Source: Halomarinibacterium sp041392205
GTDB taxonomy: Bacteria > Bacteroidota > Bacteroidia > Flavobacteriales > Flavobacteriaceae
Assembly (NCBI GenBank): GCA_041392205.1
Contig: JAWKMO010000006.1
Location: forward strand, 1 to 64,000
DNA length: 64,000 nt
Reading direction: 5' to 3'
The position numbers were made by a program, and so were the translations under genes. The notes under the pieces are model-generated. The model was not told the origin of the DNA, ran no database searches, and worked only from the letters and a program-made list of their open reading frames with translations. Of this stretch, positions 25,184 to 33,210 are shown piece by piece; the first letter of the stretch is position 1, and each line of letters opens with the position of its first letter.

Positions 25184-26044
25184 ATGAAACGCCTACTGCT
25201 TGTACTCGCTATTTTTGTGGTTCAAATCACTTTTTCACAACAAACCTATTCCATCCAAGGAGAAAATCTTTCTCTTTACGCTGAAGCCGATGGGACACTA
25301 ACCCTTTTATGGAATAGTTTTGAAGGAAACTATCGTTATTTTATCAAGAAAGGAGAGGTCATTACCGAGTTAAAAAATACCAAATTAGAAGGTGCCTATC
25401 AAGAAGAATACAAAACGGTTTTACAAAATTATACAGGGAATGAGGCTTCCAAACTAAAATTTACAAAATCCGATTTAAAAAACTACATCGACACTTATAA
25501 TGCCGCTGCAGATAGTACTTATGTCTCTCAAATCCCTTCCGTAAATCTAAAAACCAGATTGGGAGGTTTTGCAGGGATGACCAATTACCCCTATTTTGTG
25601 AATCCAGAAAATACTGTACTTCCACAAATAGGTATTGATTTTGAAATTATTGATGAAATTAAATTGAAAAGACACAGCATGCAGTTTCAATTTCGGCAAA
25701 TTTTTGGGAATAAAGATTACGATTTTTCTTCTTCGCAACTTTCACTTAACTACCGTTTTAAATTTGTAAAATGGGAAACTTTTGATGTTTTTGTGAATAC
25801 CAAAATTGCAGACTACGTGTATATTTCACAAGATATAGATGTCATAGAAAATAACGGAGACACTACCAATATTAAAGGATCGGGCGGCGATTTTCAAGCC
25901 CCTTTTGCGTTAGGAATTGGTGCGGATATTGCCCTTGGTAATGGCTACATAACCTTACTATATCAAGATATTGTGGCATTAAATCTTACAGACAATGGCG
26001 AATTTCCTATAGATTTTGCCATAGGCTACAAATGGAAATTATAA
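25184..26044 (+). CDS. secreted protein, predicted outer-membrane beta-barrel
   Basis: 286 residues from ATG 25184, the start of a normal signal peptide (MKRLLLVLAIFVVQITFSQ). The C-terminal half alternates hydrophobic and polar residues in strands and ends in GYKWKL, as in small outer-membrane barrels. The N-terminal part has no recognised domain. I do not recognise the family. It converges with the TonB-C-like lipoprotein gene, overlapping by six bases. Confidence 0.7.
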   Translation: MKRLLLVLAIFVVQITFSQQTYSIQGENLSLYAEADGTLTLLWNSFEGNYRYFIKKGEVITELKNTKLEGAYQEEYKTVLQNYTGNEASKLKFTKSDLKNYIDTYNAAADSTYVSQIPSVNLKTRLGGFAGMTNYPYFVNPENTVLPQIGIDFEIIDEIKLKRHSMQFQFRQIFGNKDYDFSSSQLSLNYRFKFVKWETFDVFVNTKIADYVYISQDIDVIENNGDTTNIKGSGGDFQAPFALGIGADIALGNGYITLLYQDIVALNLTDNGEFPIDFAIGYKWKL

Positions 26045-26530
26045 ATTTTCAGAATTTAAAATAAAAGGTAGCTGAATTCTGGAAGTAACAGGTATTCCTC
26101 TTTTATAGGAAGGGGAGGGTTTTGGGAGCTCAAATATACTTTCTCTTATTAAGGTTTCTAAAGCGGGAATTTTTTGGGCTACCAAACTATCAATACTCAT
26201 TTCTTGAATTTGTATGACTCCCGTGTTTTCAATTTGAAGAATGATGTTTACCGTGTCTTGCAATGTTTGAGATACGACCAAATTTTCTTCAGATAGCTTT
26301 TTTTGAATGGCTACCACCACCACATTCTGAAAACAAAGTTTTTGTTCCTCTTTTTCGGTTTTAGTTTCGCATTCTTTGAATGCTGGATAGGTATCTACAT
26401 CACTCCAATCGATGCGCTCCATTTCTTCTTCGTAAAAGGTTTCGGAAGAAATACGTTGGGTATTAAAATACTGGCAGGAATTCAAAAAAAATCCGCAAAA
26501 CAAACCAAAAAAGACCCTTTGTAAATACAT
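26039..26530 (-). CDS. lipoprotein with TonB C-terminal-like domain
   Basis: 163 residues from ATG 26530 (a TTG start 15 bases upstream is less likely). The lipobox is LNSC. The C-terminal 90 residues follow the TonB C-terminal pattern (VNIILQIENTGVIQIQEMSI, LETLIRESIFELPKPSPSYKRGIPVTSRIQLPFIL). As with the protein at 285-674, it lacks a TonB membrane anchor and is likely a stand-alone periplasmic or surface variant. Confidence 0.65.
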   Translation of the reverse strand: MYLQRVFFGLFCGFFLNSCQYFNTQRISSETFYEEEMERIDWSDVDTYPAFKECETKTEKEEQKLCFQNVVVVAIQKKLSEENLVVSQTLQDTVNIILQIENTGVIQIQEMSIDSLVAQKIPALETLIRESIFELPKPSPSYKRGIPVTSRIQLPFILNSENL

Positions 26531-26609
26531 CTCCCGAAAGTACAAATTTTACTCAAAATTTGCTTATTAGGTAACGTTTCTTTGTTATATTAGACTTATA
26601 CGCCAACCT

Positions 26610-27110
26610 ATGGACATTCTTTGTGTAATTATTGGTTTTCTTTTAATGCTTATAGGTATTGCGGGCAGTATCTTGCCCATACTTCCGGGAACGCCAATTT
26701 CTTGGTTAGGACTCGTGGTATTATATTTGGCTCCTTCACTAAAATTTGATTGGACGTTTATTATCCTTACAGGAATTGTTGCCCTAATAATTTATGTTAT
26801 GGACTATGTTATTCCGGCACTAGGTACAAAGCGATTTGGAGGAAGCAAGGCAGGAGCCTGGGGAACTACCATAGGTTTACTGATAGGAATTGTTGCGCCC
26901 ATTCCTTTTGGAATAGTGATAGGACCTTTTGTGGGAGCTTTGGTAGGAGAATTAGCTTTTAATAAAACCGAAGGACCTCAAGCATTTAAAGCCGCAATAG
27001 GATCCTTTTTAGGATTTTTAGCTTCCACTTTTATCAAGTTTTTTGCAGTGATGGTGTATTTAGGATTGTTTATTTATAAAGTGATTGTGAATATAAATGT
27101 CCTTATCTAA
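26610..27110 (+). CDS. DUF456 domain-containing membrane protein
   Basis: 166 residues of hydrophobic helices containing glycine-zipper repeats: LLMLIGIAGSILPILPGTPISWLGL, then GTKRFGGSKAGAWGTTIGLLIG and FVGALVGELAFNK. This is DUF456, uncharacterised. It stands alone between convergent genes. Confidence 0.9.
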   Translation: MDILCVIIGFLLMLIGIAGSILPILPGTPISWLGLVVLYLAPSLKFDWTFIILTGIVALIIYVMDYVIPALGTKRFGGSKAGAWGTTIGLLIGIVAPIPFGIVIGPFVGALVGELAFNKTEGPQAFKAAIGSFLGFLASTFIKFFAVMVYLGLFIYKVIVNINVLI

Positions 27111-27114
27111 TAAA

Positions 27115-27879
27115 TTAATGCCTTGTAGGATCAAAGGGGAAGTTATCAATGTTATCTGGATACCCATCTGCATCTGAATCCCGCACCTCATCATCAATAA
27201 TTAATAACTGAAAACTAATGGGCAAAAAGGTTTGCATAACTTCAGTATCAAATTCATTGGTGGGGGCAAAAGACACCGATAAGGATGCGAAAGTAACCCC
27301 CAAAGAAGGATCGAACAAGGTGTTTGCCCATACCAGCGCTGTGAAATTTTCAAAACGAATTAATCGTGCTCCAAAGGTATTTTGAAATCCTCCTCCAATG
27401 CTTCCAGTTTGTGTTGTAGTACAAAGTACTGTGGGTGTACCGTTAAACCCCAAGGTTTGAAACATGGTATTAATTTCTAGCGCAATAATATCATTAACCC
27501 CTATATTTCCTTGCAATGACAAGGAGGGTATATAACGCCACAGGACATTGGTGTCATTTCGAAGCACATTAACACCCAAGGCTTGAACTTGAGGTATGGT
27601 AATTTCAGTAGCACTAAAACCTTGCGGCATGATAAACCCAAGACCCGGATACTGACTATGTATAAATTGTTGCCCGGGATTTGCAAGGGTGGGTATTTGA
27701 GTTAAGCCGGTAGGTAACCCATGTGCATAATCCCAATATAATGCTGTTGCACCAGTAACGTTGGCACATATTTGCGAATTAAAACTAGTAATGTTATCTT
27801 GTTGATTGTTTGAAGAATCCTTACTGCAAGAAATAAATAAAAAAGAGATTGCGGTAAAAAATAAATAAGGAAATTTCAT
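27115..27879 (-). CDS. secreted lipoprotein of unknown function with a C-terminal Asp-rich motif
   Basis: 254 residues from ATG 27879; the upstream start at 27942 gives a non-signal extension. The lipobox is FISC followed by SKDSSNNQQ. FKBP-like or beta-rich content is suggested by the central part but I do not recognise a domain. The tail DSDADGYPDNIDNFPFDPT resembles the Ca-binding thrombospondin type 3 loop. It is probably surface-exposed. Confidence 0.65.
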   Translation of the reverse strand: MKFPYLFFTAISFLFISCSKDSSNNQQDNITSFNSQICANVTGATALYWDYAHGLPTGLTQIPTLANPGQQFIHSQYPGLGFIMPQGFSATEITIPQVQALGVNVLRNDTNVLWRYIPSLSLQGNIGVNDIIALEINTMFQTLGFNGTPTVLCTTTQTGSIGGGFQNTFGARLIRFENFTALVWANTLFDPSLGVTFASLSVSFAPTNEFDTEVMQTFLPISFQLLIIDDEVRDSDADGYPDNIDNFPFDPTRH

Positions 27880-28134
27880 GAGGATGTTTTTTAAGATACA
27901 TCGAAACTTTTTCAAATTGTCATCAAAAAAAATCAAATCCACTAGGTATTTCTCTTGAAAATATTACTTTGAGTATAGGGAGCTTCTATTTTTATACCTT
28001 CTAAAATTATTATAGCGTTTTTTAGTAAAGTACGTTCATGATAAAAGAAATAGAGGGACTTCCCTTTTACATTCCTTTTTTTTGTACCTTAATATCGATA
28101 ATTCACTCGGTATCAACCTAAAACGCTCTTCAAC

Positions 28135-28584
28135 ATGAAAAAATTAGCACTATTTGCATTCCCGCTTTTATTTGCCTTAGTTTTTATTTCGGCAACAAAG
28201 ACAGAAAGTGTGCAAGACAACTACTCCTTAGAGGGAGTGTGGGAAATGGAACACCAATATATTTATGAAAACAATGAAATATTGGATACACTTTATAACC
28301 TTAATGGAGCCCGACAAGTAAAAGTTTACAGTAAAGGAAAAGTAATGTGGTCACGATTTGACCCAACCGATAGCAACGAGTGGTTTGGTTATGGAACCTA
28401 TGAAGTGAATGAGGGTATTCTGGAAGAAAGGCTTGAATACGCCTCACAAGCGATGATGAAAATTGTAGACACCGTACAAGTGTTTCGGTTTCAATTAAAA
28501 CTGGAAAAAAATTCGTATAATCAGATTTCCTTTGACAAAGACGGAAACAAGTACAACTCTGAAAATTATACAAGAATTGAATAA
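28135..28584 (+). CDS. small secreted lipocalin-like protein
   Basis: 149 residues with a signal peptide (to about residue 22). The body begins SLEGVWEMEHQY and continues with beta strands (VKVYSKGKVMWSRFD... YGTYEVNEGILEERLEYAS), which resembles lipocalin-like or DUF4488-type proteins of Bacteroidota. No ligand can be named. It stands alone and converges with the large glycosyltransferase. Confidence 0.6.
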   Translation: MKKLALFAFPLLFALVFISATKTESVQDNYSLEGVWEMEHQYIYENNEILDTLYNLNGARQVKVYSKGKVMWSRFDPTDSNEWFGYGTYEVNEGILEERLEYASQAMMKIVDTVQVFRFQLKLEKNSYNQISFDKDGNKYNSENYTRIE

Positions 28585-28595
28585 AGAGTTTTGTG

Positions 28596-30659
28596 TTAAA
28601 AATTTGGAATTTTAAATATAATTTCTTGTTGGATTAGAACCGATATCACACTTTTCATTTCGACATCCTTAGAATTCCATTTTCCTTCTTTTAAGAGCAG
28701 TTCTATGGAATGTTTCCTTTTTGGATCATGATATTCCAGCAAAAGCTCTTTTTCGCCTAAGTTAATAAGGCAATCTTTTTTAGAAAAATCAAATTTAGCT
28801 AGAGGGTTTATTTTAATATTTTCATTTTTTTCTGGATAAGCGCTTTGCAAAACTTTATAAAGTGCTTCTTCCACTCTTTCAACGGTTACCGAGTTAAGAC
28901 AAATTTTGTGCTTACAAGCTAAAATAACATCATAATTACATTTAATATTGCAAACACCCTTCTTACCCCATATTAGTTGATTATGTTTTGAGAAACTTCC
29001 CCAACTTCCGGGTCCTGTGGGACCATAAATCCCAACTGTAGGCACATTAAAGGCTCCAGCAACGTGAGTAATACCAGCATCATTACCAATATGAAACAAT
29101 GCTCCAGCCATAGCATCGCCTACTTCTAACATACCCCCGGTAACATAGGTAATATGGGGCATGGGTTTTGAAAAATACTTTTCTATATCTGGATCATCGG
29201 GGCCTTTTATTATTTTACAGTCTAAGTTTGGATAGACCTCAAATAATTTTTCAATAAGTTTGGCATATTTATCCGTGGGCCAAATTTTTAATAAAAACCC
29301 AGCTCCGTGGTGTACTACGAAATAAGGCTTGTTAGTATTAATTTTTCTTTTAAAATAGGGGTAGCTATCAAGATGGTTCTCAATGTCAATATGCAATTTT
29401 GAAACCGTATCTATGTAATGCTGAATGGCATGTTGTTTTACCTTTTTATGGGTAGGATAGGTAAGTGCATGAGGTAAGTGATAGCCTCTAAAAGCAGGGT
29501 AATTTCCTAACTCATATATATTATCATAAGTATCTTCCGTCTTTCTAGCTATTTCTTCACTTACTACACGAATTCCTTTTAAATGTGTACTGAAAAATTC
29601 TACCAGTCTGGGTGCTACAGCAAAATCAAGCTCTAATGATACTTTGGCTATTTTATAAATAGCAGGAATGGCAAAGAAAATATCTCCCAAACCTCCATAA
29701 CTTTTATAGACTAATACTTTCCCTAGTGTGTTGGGAAGCTCTTCAGTTTTCTTTTTTTGTAAAATTGTCGCTATGGCATCCCAGAAGTTCTCTGGGGCTT
29801 GCAGCATTTCTTTTTTGGCTTTTTCTAAATCATTAGGATAAAAATCGAAAGAAAAGGTGCCTACTCTATCATTCCCTAAAATTTCACAACCCGAAAGAAA
29901 CGCTTCTGCCGCCAACCTGCCCGAAGGTTCTGGCCAAACAGGTTTGCAAATAAATTGTTTTGTTTTACCTAAAATTTTTAATACCTCTTCGTTAGAAATT
30001 GAATCGTGAAATGAAATATTGAATGGCATTTCCCTTCGCAATCTATTTCTGCCATAAACCATAAACTTTATCTCAGGATGTTGTTCTGCATAGGTTACAA
30101 ATTCGTGTCCGCCTTTTAGAAAGTTTAAATCTCCGAAGAAAGGGATTACCTTTTCATCTTTTTCTTGAGAAATAGAGAGCTTTTCTACATCTACCGTAGG
30201 AGGCATTATCAATTTATTTGCAACGGCTTCTCCAAAAAAATCTTGATGGGCTTCAAAATGTTTTGGTGACTGAAAAACATTTAATGCTGCTTTAGAAAAA
30301 AGATTTCTGTATAAATGGAATTTTTCGGGATGACAACAGCTTTTTACATTTCTGTCTACAGTGCATAAAATATTTCTTCTAACACAAAAATTATAATCGT
30401 ATTCAACCTTTATATAAGGGATTTTTAAAGAAATTATCTGGTTTAGTAAAGGCACCTCATAATTACATCTAGTGGTACTATTTACAATAATTAAATCGGT
30501 CCCTTTTAAATGATTCTTTGTTTTTTCAAAATCAATTAAATAGTCTAACTCCACATGGACCTTTTTTTTTTGCCCAAGTTTAATTAGTTGTTGTATTGTA
30601 AGCTCGGCCCCGCGCGGGGTAGCCAAATTAGTATCGTGAAGAAAAAGAATTTTTTTCAA
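28596..30659 (-). CDS. bifunctional glycosyltransferase: GT4-like domain fused to GT9 heptosyltransferase-like domain
   Basis: 687 residues in two parts. Residues 1 to about 300 look like a GT4 enzyme: glycine-rich N-terminus, then EPSGRLAAEAFLSGCEILG near 244-262. Residues 315-620 look like GT9 ADP-heptose:LPS transferases: SYGGLGDIFFAIPAIYK near 320-336 and GNDAGITHVAGAFNVPTVG with IYGPTGPGSWG near 515-545. Fusion of the two implies two consecutive sugar transfers onto one glycan. It is probably lipopolysaccharide or a surface polysaccharide, by inference. A 67-residue C-terminal extension lacks a known domain. Confidence 0.8.
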   Translation of the reverse strand: MKKILFLHDTNLATPRGAELTIQQLIKLGQKKKVHVELDYLIDFEKTKNHLKGTDLIIVNSTTRCNYEVPLLNQIISLKIPYIKVEYDYNFCVRRNILCTVDRNVKSCCHPEKFHLYRNLFSKAALNVFQSPKHFEAHQDFFGEAVANKLIMPPTVDVEKLSISQEKDEKVIPFFGDLNFLKGGHEFVTYAEQHPEIKFMVYGRNRLRREMPFNISFHDSISNEEVLKILGKTKQFICKPVWPEPSGRLAAEAFLSGCEILGNDRVGTFSFDFYPNDLEKAKKEMLQAPENFWDAIATILQKKKTEELPNTLGKVLVYKSYGGLGDIFFAIPAIYKIAKVSLELDFAVAPRLVEFFSTHLKGIRVVSEEIARKTEDTYDNIYELGNYPAFRGYHLPHALTYPTHKKVKQHAIQHYIDTVSKLHIDIENHLDSYPYFKRKINTNKPYFVVHHGAGFLLKIWPTDKYAKLIEKLFEVYPNLDCKIIKGPDDPDIEKYFSKPMPHITYVTGGMLEVGDAMAGALFHIGNDAGITHVAGAFNVPTVGIYGPTGPGSWGSFSKHNQLIWGKKGVCNIKCNYDVILACKHKICLNSVTVERVEEALYKVLQSAYPEKNENIKINPLAKFDFSKKDCLINLGEKELLLEYHDPKRKHSIELLLKEGKWNSKDVEMKSVISVLIQQEIIFKIPNF

Positions 30660-30683
30660 GGGGATGAAAGTTTATAAAATGAA

Positions 30684-30719
30684 ATTGGACATTTCATAAA
30701 GAGATTAGAAATGTCCAAT
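30684..30719 (-). terminator. hairpin terminator after the Tat lipoprotein gene
   Basis: A perfect 12-bp inverted repeat (ATTGGACATTTC / GAAATGTCCAAT) with a 12-base loop lies 20 bases after the stop of the gene at 30740-31330, followed on the minus strand by TTTCATTTT. The T tract is weak. Confidence 0.6.
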
Positions 30720-30739
30720 GTTACTTTTTGAAATGGATT

Positions 30740-31330
30740 TTAGGATTTTTCTAATACTAAAATATCGGTACCACTTCCTCCTCCACTTACATCTTTTAGT
30801 TCAATTCGGTTAGGGAGCACACTTACAATATCCCAATCTCCATTAAATTCACTAAAGGGAGTTCCTGTAAAATTGAAAGCCATACTAAACCCATTACTGT
30901 CTACTAACCAATTTCCATTATTGGTGTTTGTTCCATTGGTAGCAACCACTTGATTACTGGCTTGAAAATCTATAGAATATCCATTGTAATCTGAAGTTTC
31001 ATCTACGCCACTATCTATATAACTTGCCACAAACCAACTTCCATCTAGAAGGGTATCTCTAATAACACCTGCATCTCCGTAATAGCCGTCATCATAATAC
31101 CCATCGTCATAGTACCCATCATCATAATAGCCATCGTCATAGTAACCATCATCATAGTAACCATCGTCATAATACCCATCATCGTAATAGCCGTCTCCAT
31201 AATATCCATCATCAAAGGGGTCGTTTGAATCGTCTGTTTGACAGGAAGAAACGAAAGCACCGGTAATAGAAATAGAGGATACAGCAAGCAATGCTTGACC
31301 CGATTTTTTAATAAAATTTCTTCTTTTCAT
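30740..31330 (-). CDS. Tat-type lipoprotein with GYYDD repeats and a lipocalin-like domain
   Basis: 196 residues. The N-terminus KRRNFIKKSGQALLAV fits a twin-arginine signal (RRxFxK) and is followed by a lipobox (VSSC), so it should be exported folded and lipidated. Residues 43-87 are nine 5-residue GYY(D/G)D units, highly acidic and aromatic. The C-terminal 100 residues (LLDGSWFVASYIDSG...LKDVSGGGSGTDILVLEKS) resemble a lipocalin-like barrel. The repeats may bind metal ions, but that is speculation. A strong hairpin follows. Confidence 0.75.
   Translation of the reverse strand: MKRRNFIKKSGQALLAVSSISITGAFVSSCQTDDSNDPFDDGYYGDGYYDDGYYDDGYYDDGYYDDGYYDDGYYDDGYYDDGYYGDAGVIRDTLLDGSWFVASYIDSGVDETSDYNGYSIDFQASNQVVATNGTNTNNGNWLVDSNGFSMAFNFTGTPFSEFNGDWDIVSVLPNRIELKDVSGGGSGTDILVLEKS
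31074..31208 (-). repeat. 15-bp coding tandem repeat (nine units, GYYDD)
   Basis: Nine 15-base units encode GYYGD, seven GYYDD, and GYYGD. Units differ mainly at third codon positions, so the protein sequence appears conserved by selection. Unit number may vary between strains. Confidence 0.9.
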
Positions 31331-31503
31331 AGCTTGAGGTATTAATAATGTTGTAAATATACCTTTATAAATAGGTTGTAATTTATGATTTTTCTCATAT
31401 AATCTAATAACAATTGAAGTGCCCTTTACCCTACTTTTAAAACAATAATAAAGTAAAATTATTTCAAAATATATTATAAATTCGGTAAAAATTACCCTTT
31501 ATT

Positions 31504-32190
31504 ATGAAAATAGCGACCAATATCGCTTTAGAATTTGATGCGTTTTCGGCAAACTATACTGAAGACATGATAAACTGTGTTCCTTTTTATGAGAAATTAT
31601 TAAGATCATTCACAAAAACCCTTCCTGTGGGTTTTGTCCCTCAACGCATTTTGGATTTAGGTTGTGGCAATGGCAATGTTACCGCACAACTTTTACATGC
31701 ATTCCCCGAGAGTCATTTTGAACTGTTGGATGCTTCCCAACAAATGATTGATTTGTGTAAAAATCGATTTTTGGGTAAAAGCATAAACTATCATCCCACT
31801 TTTTTTAATGAATTTCCGTTTCCAGAAAGTGAATTTGACTTGATTACCGCAGGGTTCAGTATTCATCATTGTAATACAGAAGAAAAAAAAGCGCTTTTCA
31901 AAAAAATATATAATTCCCTAAAGCCCAATGGTGTTTTTGGAATCTGTGATTTAATGATTGATAAGAATAGCAATGAACATCCCAAACTTCTGGAAGATTG
32001 GAAGCTATTTGTGTCTAAAAACTATCCCGATGATGAAAAATGGAAATGGTTGATGGAGCATTATAATGCTTTTGACAAGCCCGATGCTTTACAAAACCAG
32101 CTTTTATGGCTGCAAGAAGTAGGTTTTACTAGCATAGAGCCTACCGTTTATGACCAATATTGGGTGTACATTAGGGCCATAAAACCTTAG
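31504..32190 (+). CDS. class I SAM-dependent methyltransferase
   Basis: 228 residues. Motif I is ILDLGCGNGNVTAQLL, motif II FELLDASQQMID, followed by FDLITAGFSIHHCNTEEKKALFKKIYNSLKPNGVFGI, as in the methyltransf_11/25 groups. The substrate is not predictable. It diverges from the Tat lipoprotein gene. Confidence 0.88.
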   Translation: MKIATNIALEFDAFSANYTEDMINCVPFYEKLLRSFTKTLPVGFVPQRILDLGCGNGNVTAQLLHAFPESHFELLDASQQMIDLCKNRFLGKSINYHPTFFNEFPFPESEFDLITAGFSIHHCNTEEKKALFKKIYNSLKPNGVFGICDLMIDKNSNEHPKLLEDWKLFVSKNYPDDEKWKWLMEHYNAFDKPDALQNQLLWLQEVGFTSIEPTVYDQYWVYIRAIKP

Positions 32191-32296
32191 TTTTTAAAAA
32201 ACTGACTTCACAGGCAAGCGTTACATTGTTTTGCCATTTGGTACTTTACTAGGAATCTATACCAGGTTATCCATTTCCTTAACAATACCAAAAAAA

Positions 32297-32671
32297 CTAA
32301 AGAGGATCTCCTACTTTAATATCGCAACGATGTCCGGGTTGACCATGGGCTGGATTGAGTTTGACCTCCCCTGAATTGATTACAGGAGAACCACTTTGAC
32401 TGTTATCCAAACTTTTGGCGGATAAAGAATCTAAAGGAGCACCTACGGGAATATCACACCGATGCCCGGGTTGACCGTGTGCCGGATTTTTTGCAATGGC
32501 TTCATTAGTGCTTGAAGCGTTACTCTTGGAAGGATTGGGTGTGGTATTGGGGGAAGTTTTGGTAGTAGGTTCTTCCTTTTTGGCTTCTTCTTTACAAGCA
32601 CCGATAACCCCAAAACTAAAAAATAGTAGCAGTACTGTTATTTTTCTAATGGTAAAAATTAAAGTTTTCAT
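32297..32671 (-). CDS. lipoprotein with two HGQPGHRCDI repeats
   Basis: 124 residues: signal with lipobox VIGAC, a Thr/Ser/Asn/Pro-rich linker, then two near-identical 19-residue repeats NPAHGQPGHRCDI-VG-PL (residues about 64-83 and 104-124). Each repeat has two His and one Cys in a fixed spacing, which looks like a metal- or haem-binding motif, but no function is known to me. The gene stands alone. Confidence 0.75.
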   Translation of the reverse strand: MKTLIFTIRKITVLLLFFSFGVIGACKEEAKKEEPTTKTSPNTTPNPSKSNASSTNEAIAKNPAHGQPGHRCDIPVGAPLDSLSAKSLDNSQSGSPVINSGEVKLNPAHGQPGHRCDIKVGDPL

Positions 32672-33210
32672 CTGTACAAAATATTTTAAATTAAGGAAGA
32701 TGGAATGCCCCTTTTTAACATCTTCGGTGGGTTTGATAAATTGCTAATGGGCATTTCATAGCCATTATTTTAAATGAGAATTTATAAAGTTACAAAATTA
32801 TTTATTGGGAAATGAATGAGGGCTTAAAACAAAAAAGCCTCCCTTGCCCCTCGACTCCATTCTGGATGACAACTTAGTAAAGGCACCCGCGTGCTAAGTG
32901 GTAAAAGCTCGACAGATGGATTGTGCCTTCGTTAATTTTTAATTTCAATGTTCGCTTTCAATTGTTTCTTCAATTCCAGATAACACTAATTTTAGAGGTA
33001 CACGTAAAGATATTTCTATTTTTAAATGCCATTTAGCATCCTTAAATTTACAACTCATTTCTTTATATATTCCACATAAAATTTTTTTTAGATTAAATAG
33101 GAATAAAAATTTATATTGCCGTGTTATTAAAGCTCATAGCTTGTTATACAATTCTTGAGAATTTTATTAATAACTCGTATCCTATTTGATAATATATAAA
33201 TTGAACTACT
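32672..33210. other. 539-bp intergenic region
   Basis: No gene is visible. It holds a small hairpin (ACTTAG / CTAAGT, about 32872-32907), a stretch AAAACAAAAAAGCC that resembles short repeats near 35.6 and 43.4 kb, and a palindrome AATTCT-TG-AGAATT at 33150-33163 close to the T9SS gene. Confidence 0.5.

Noticed and set aside
31045..31287. Second-frame ORF over the GYYDD repeats
   Set aside because: It is a Met/Thr-rich reading of the same 15-bp repeat in another frame; the Tat signal frame is the coding one.
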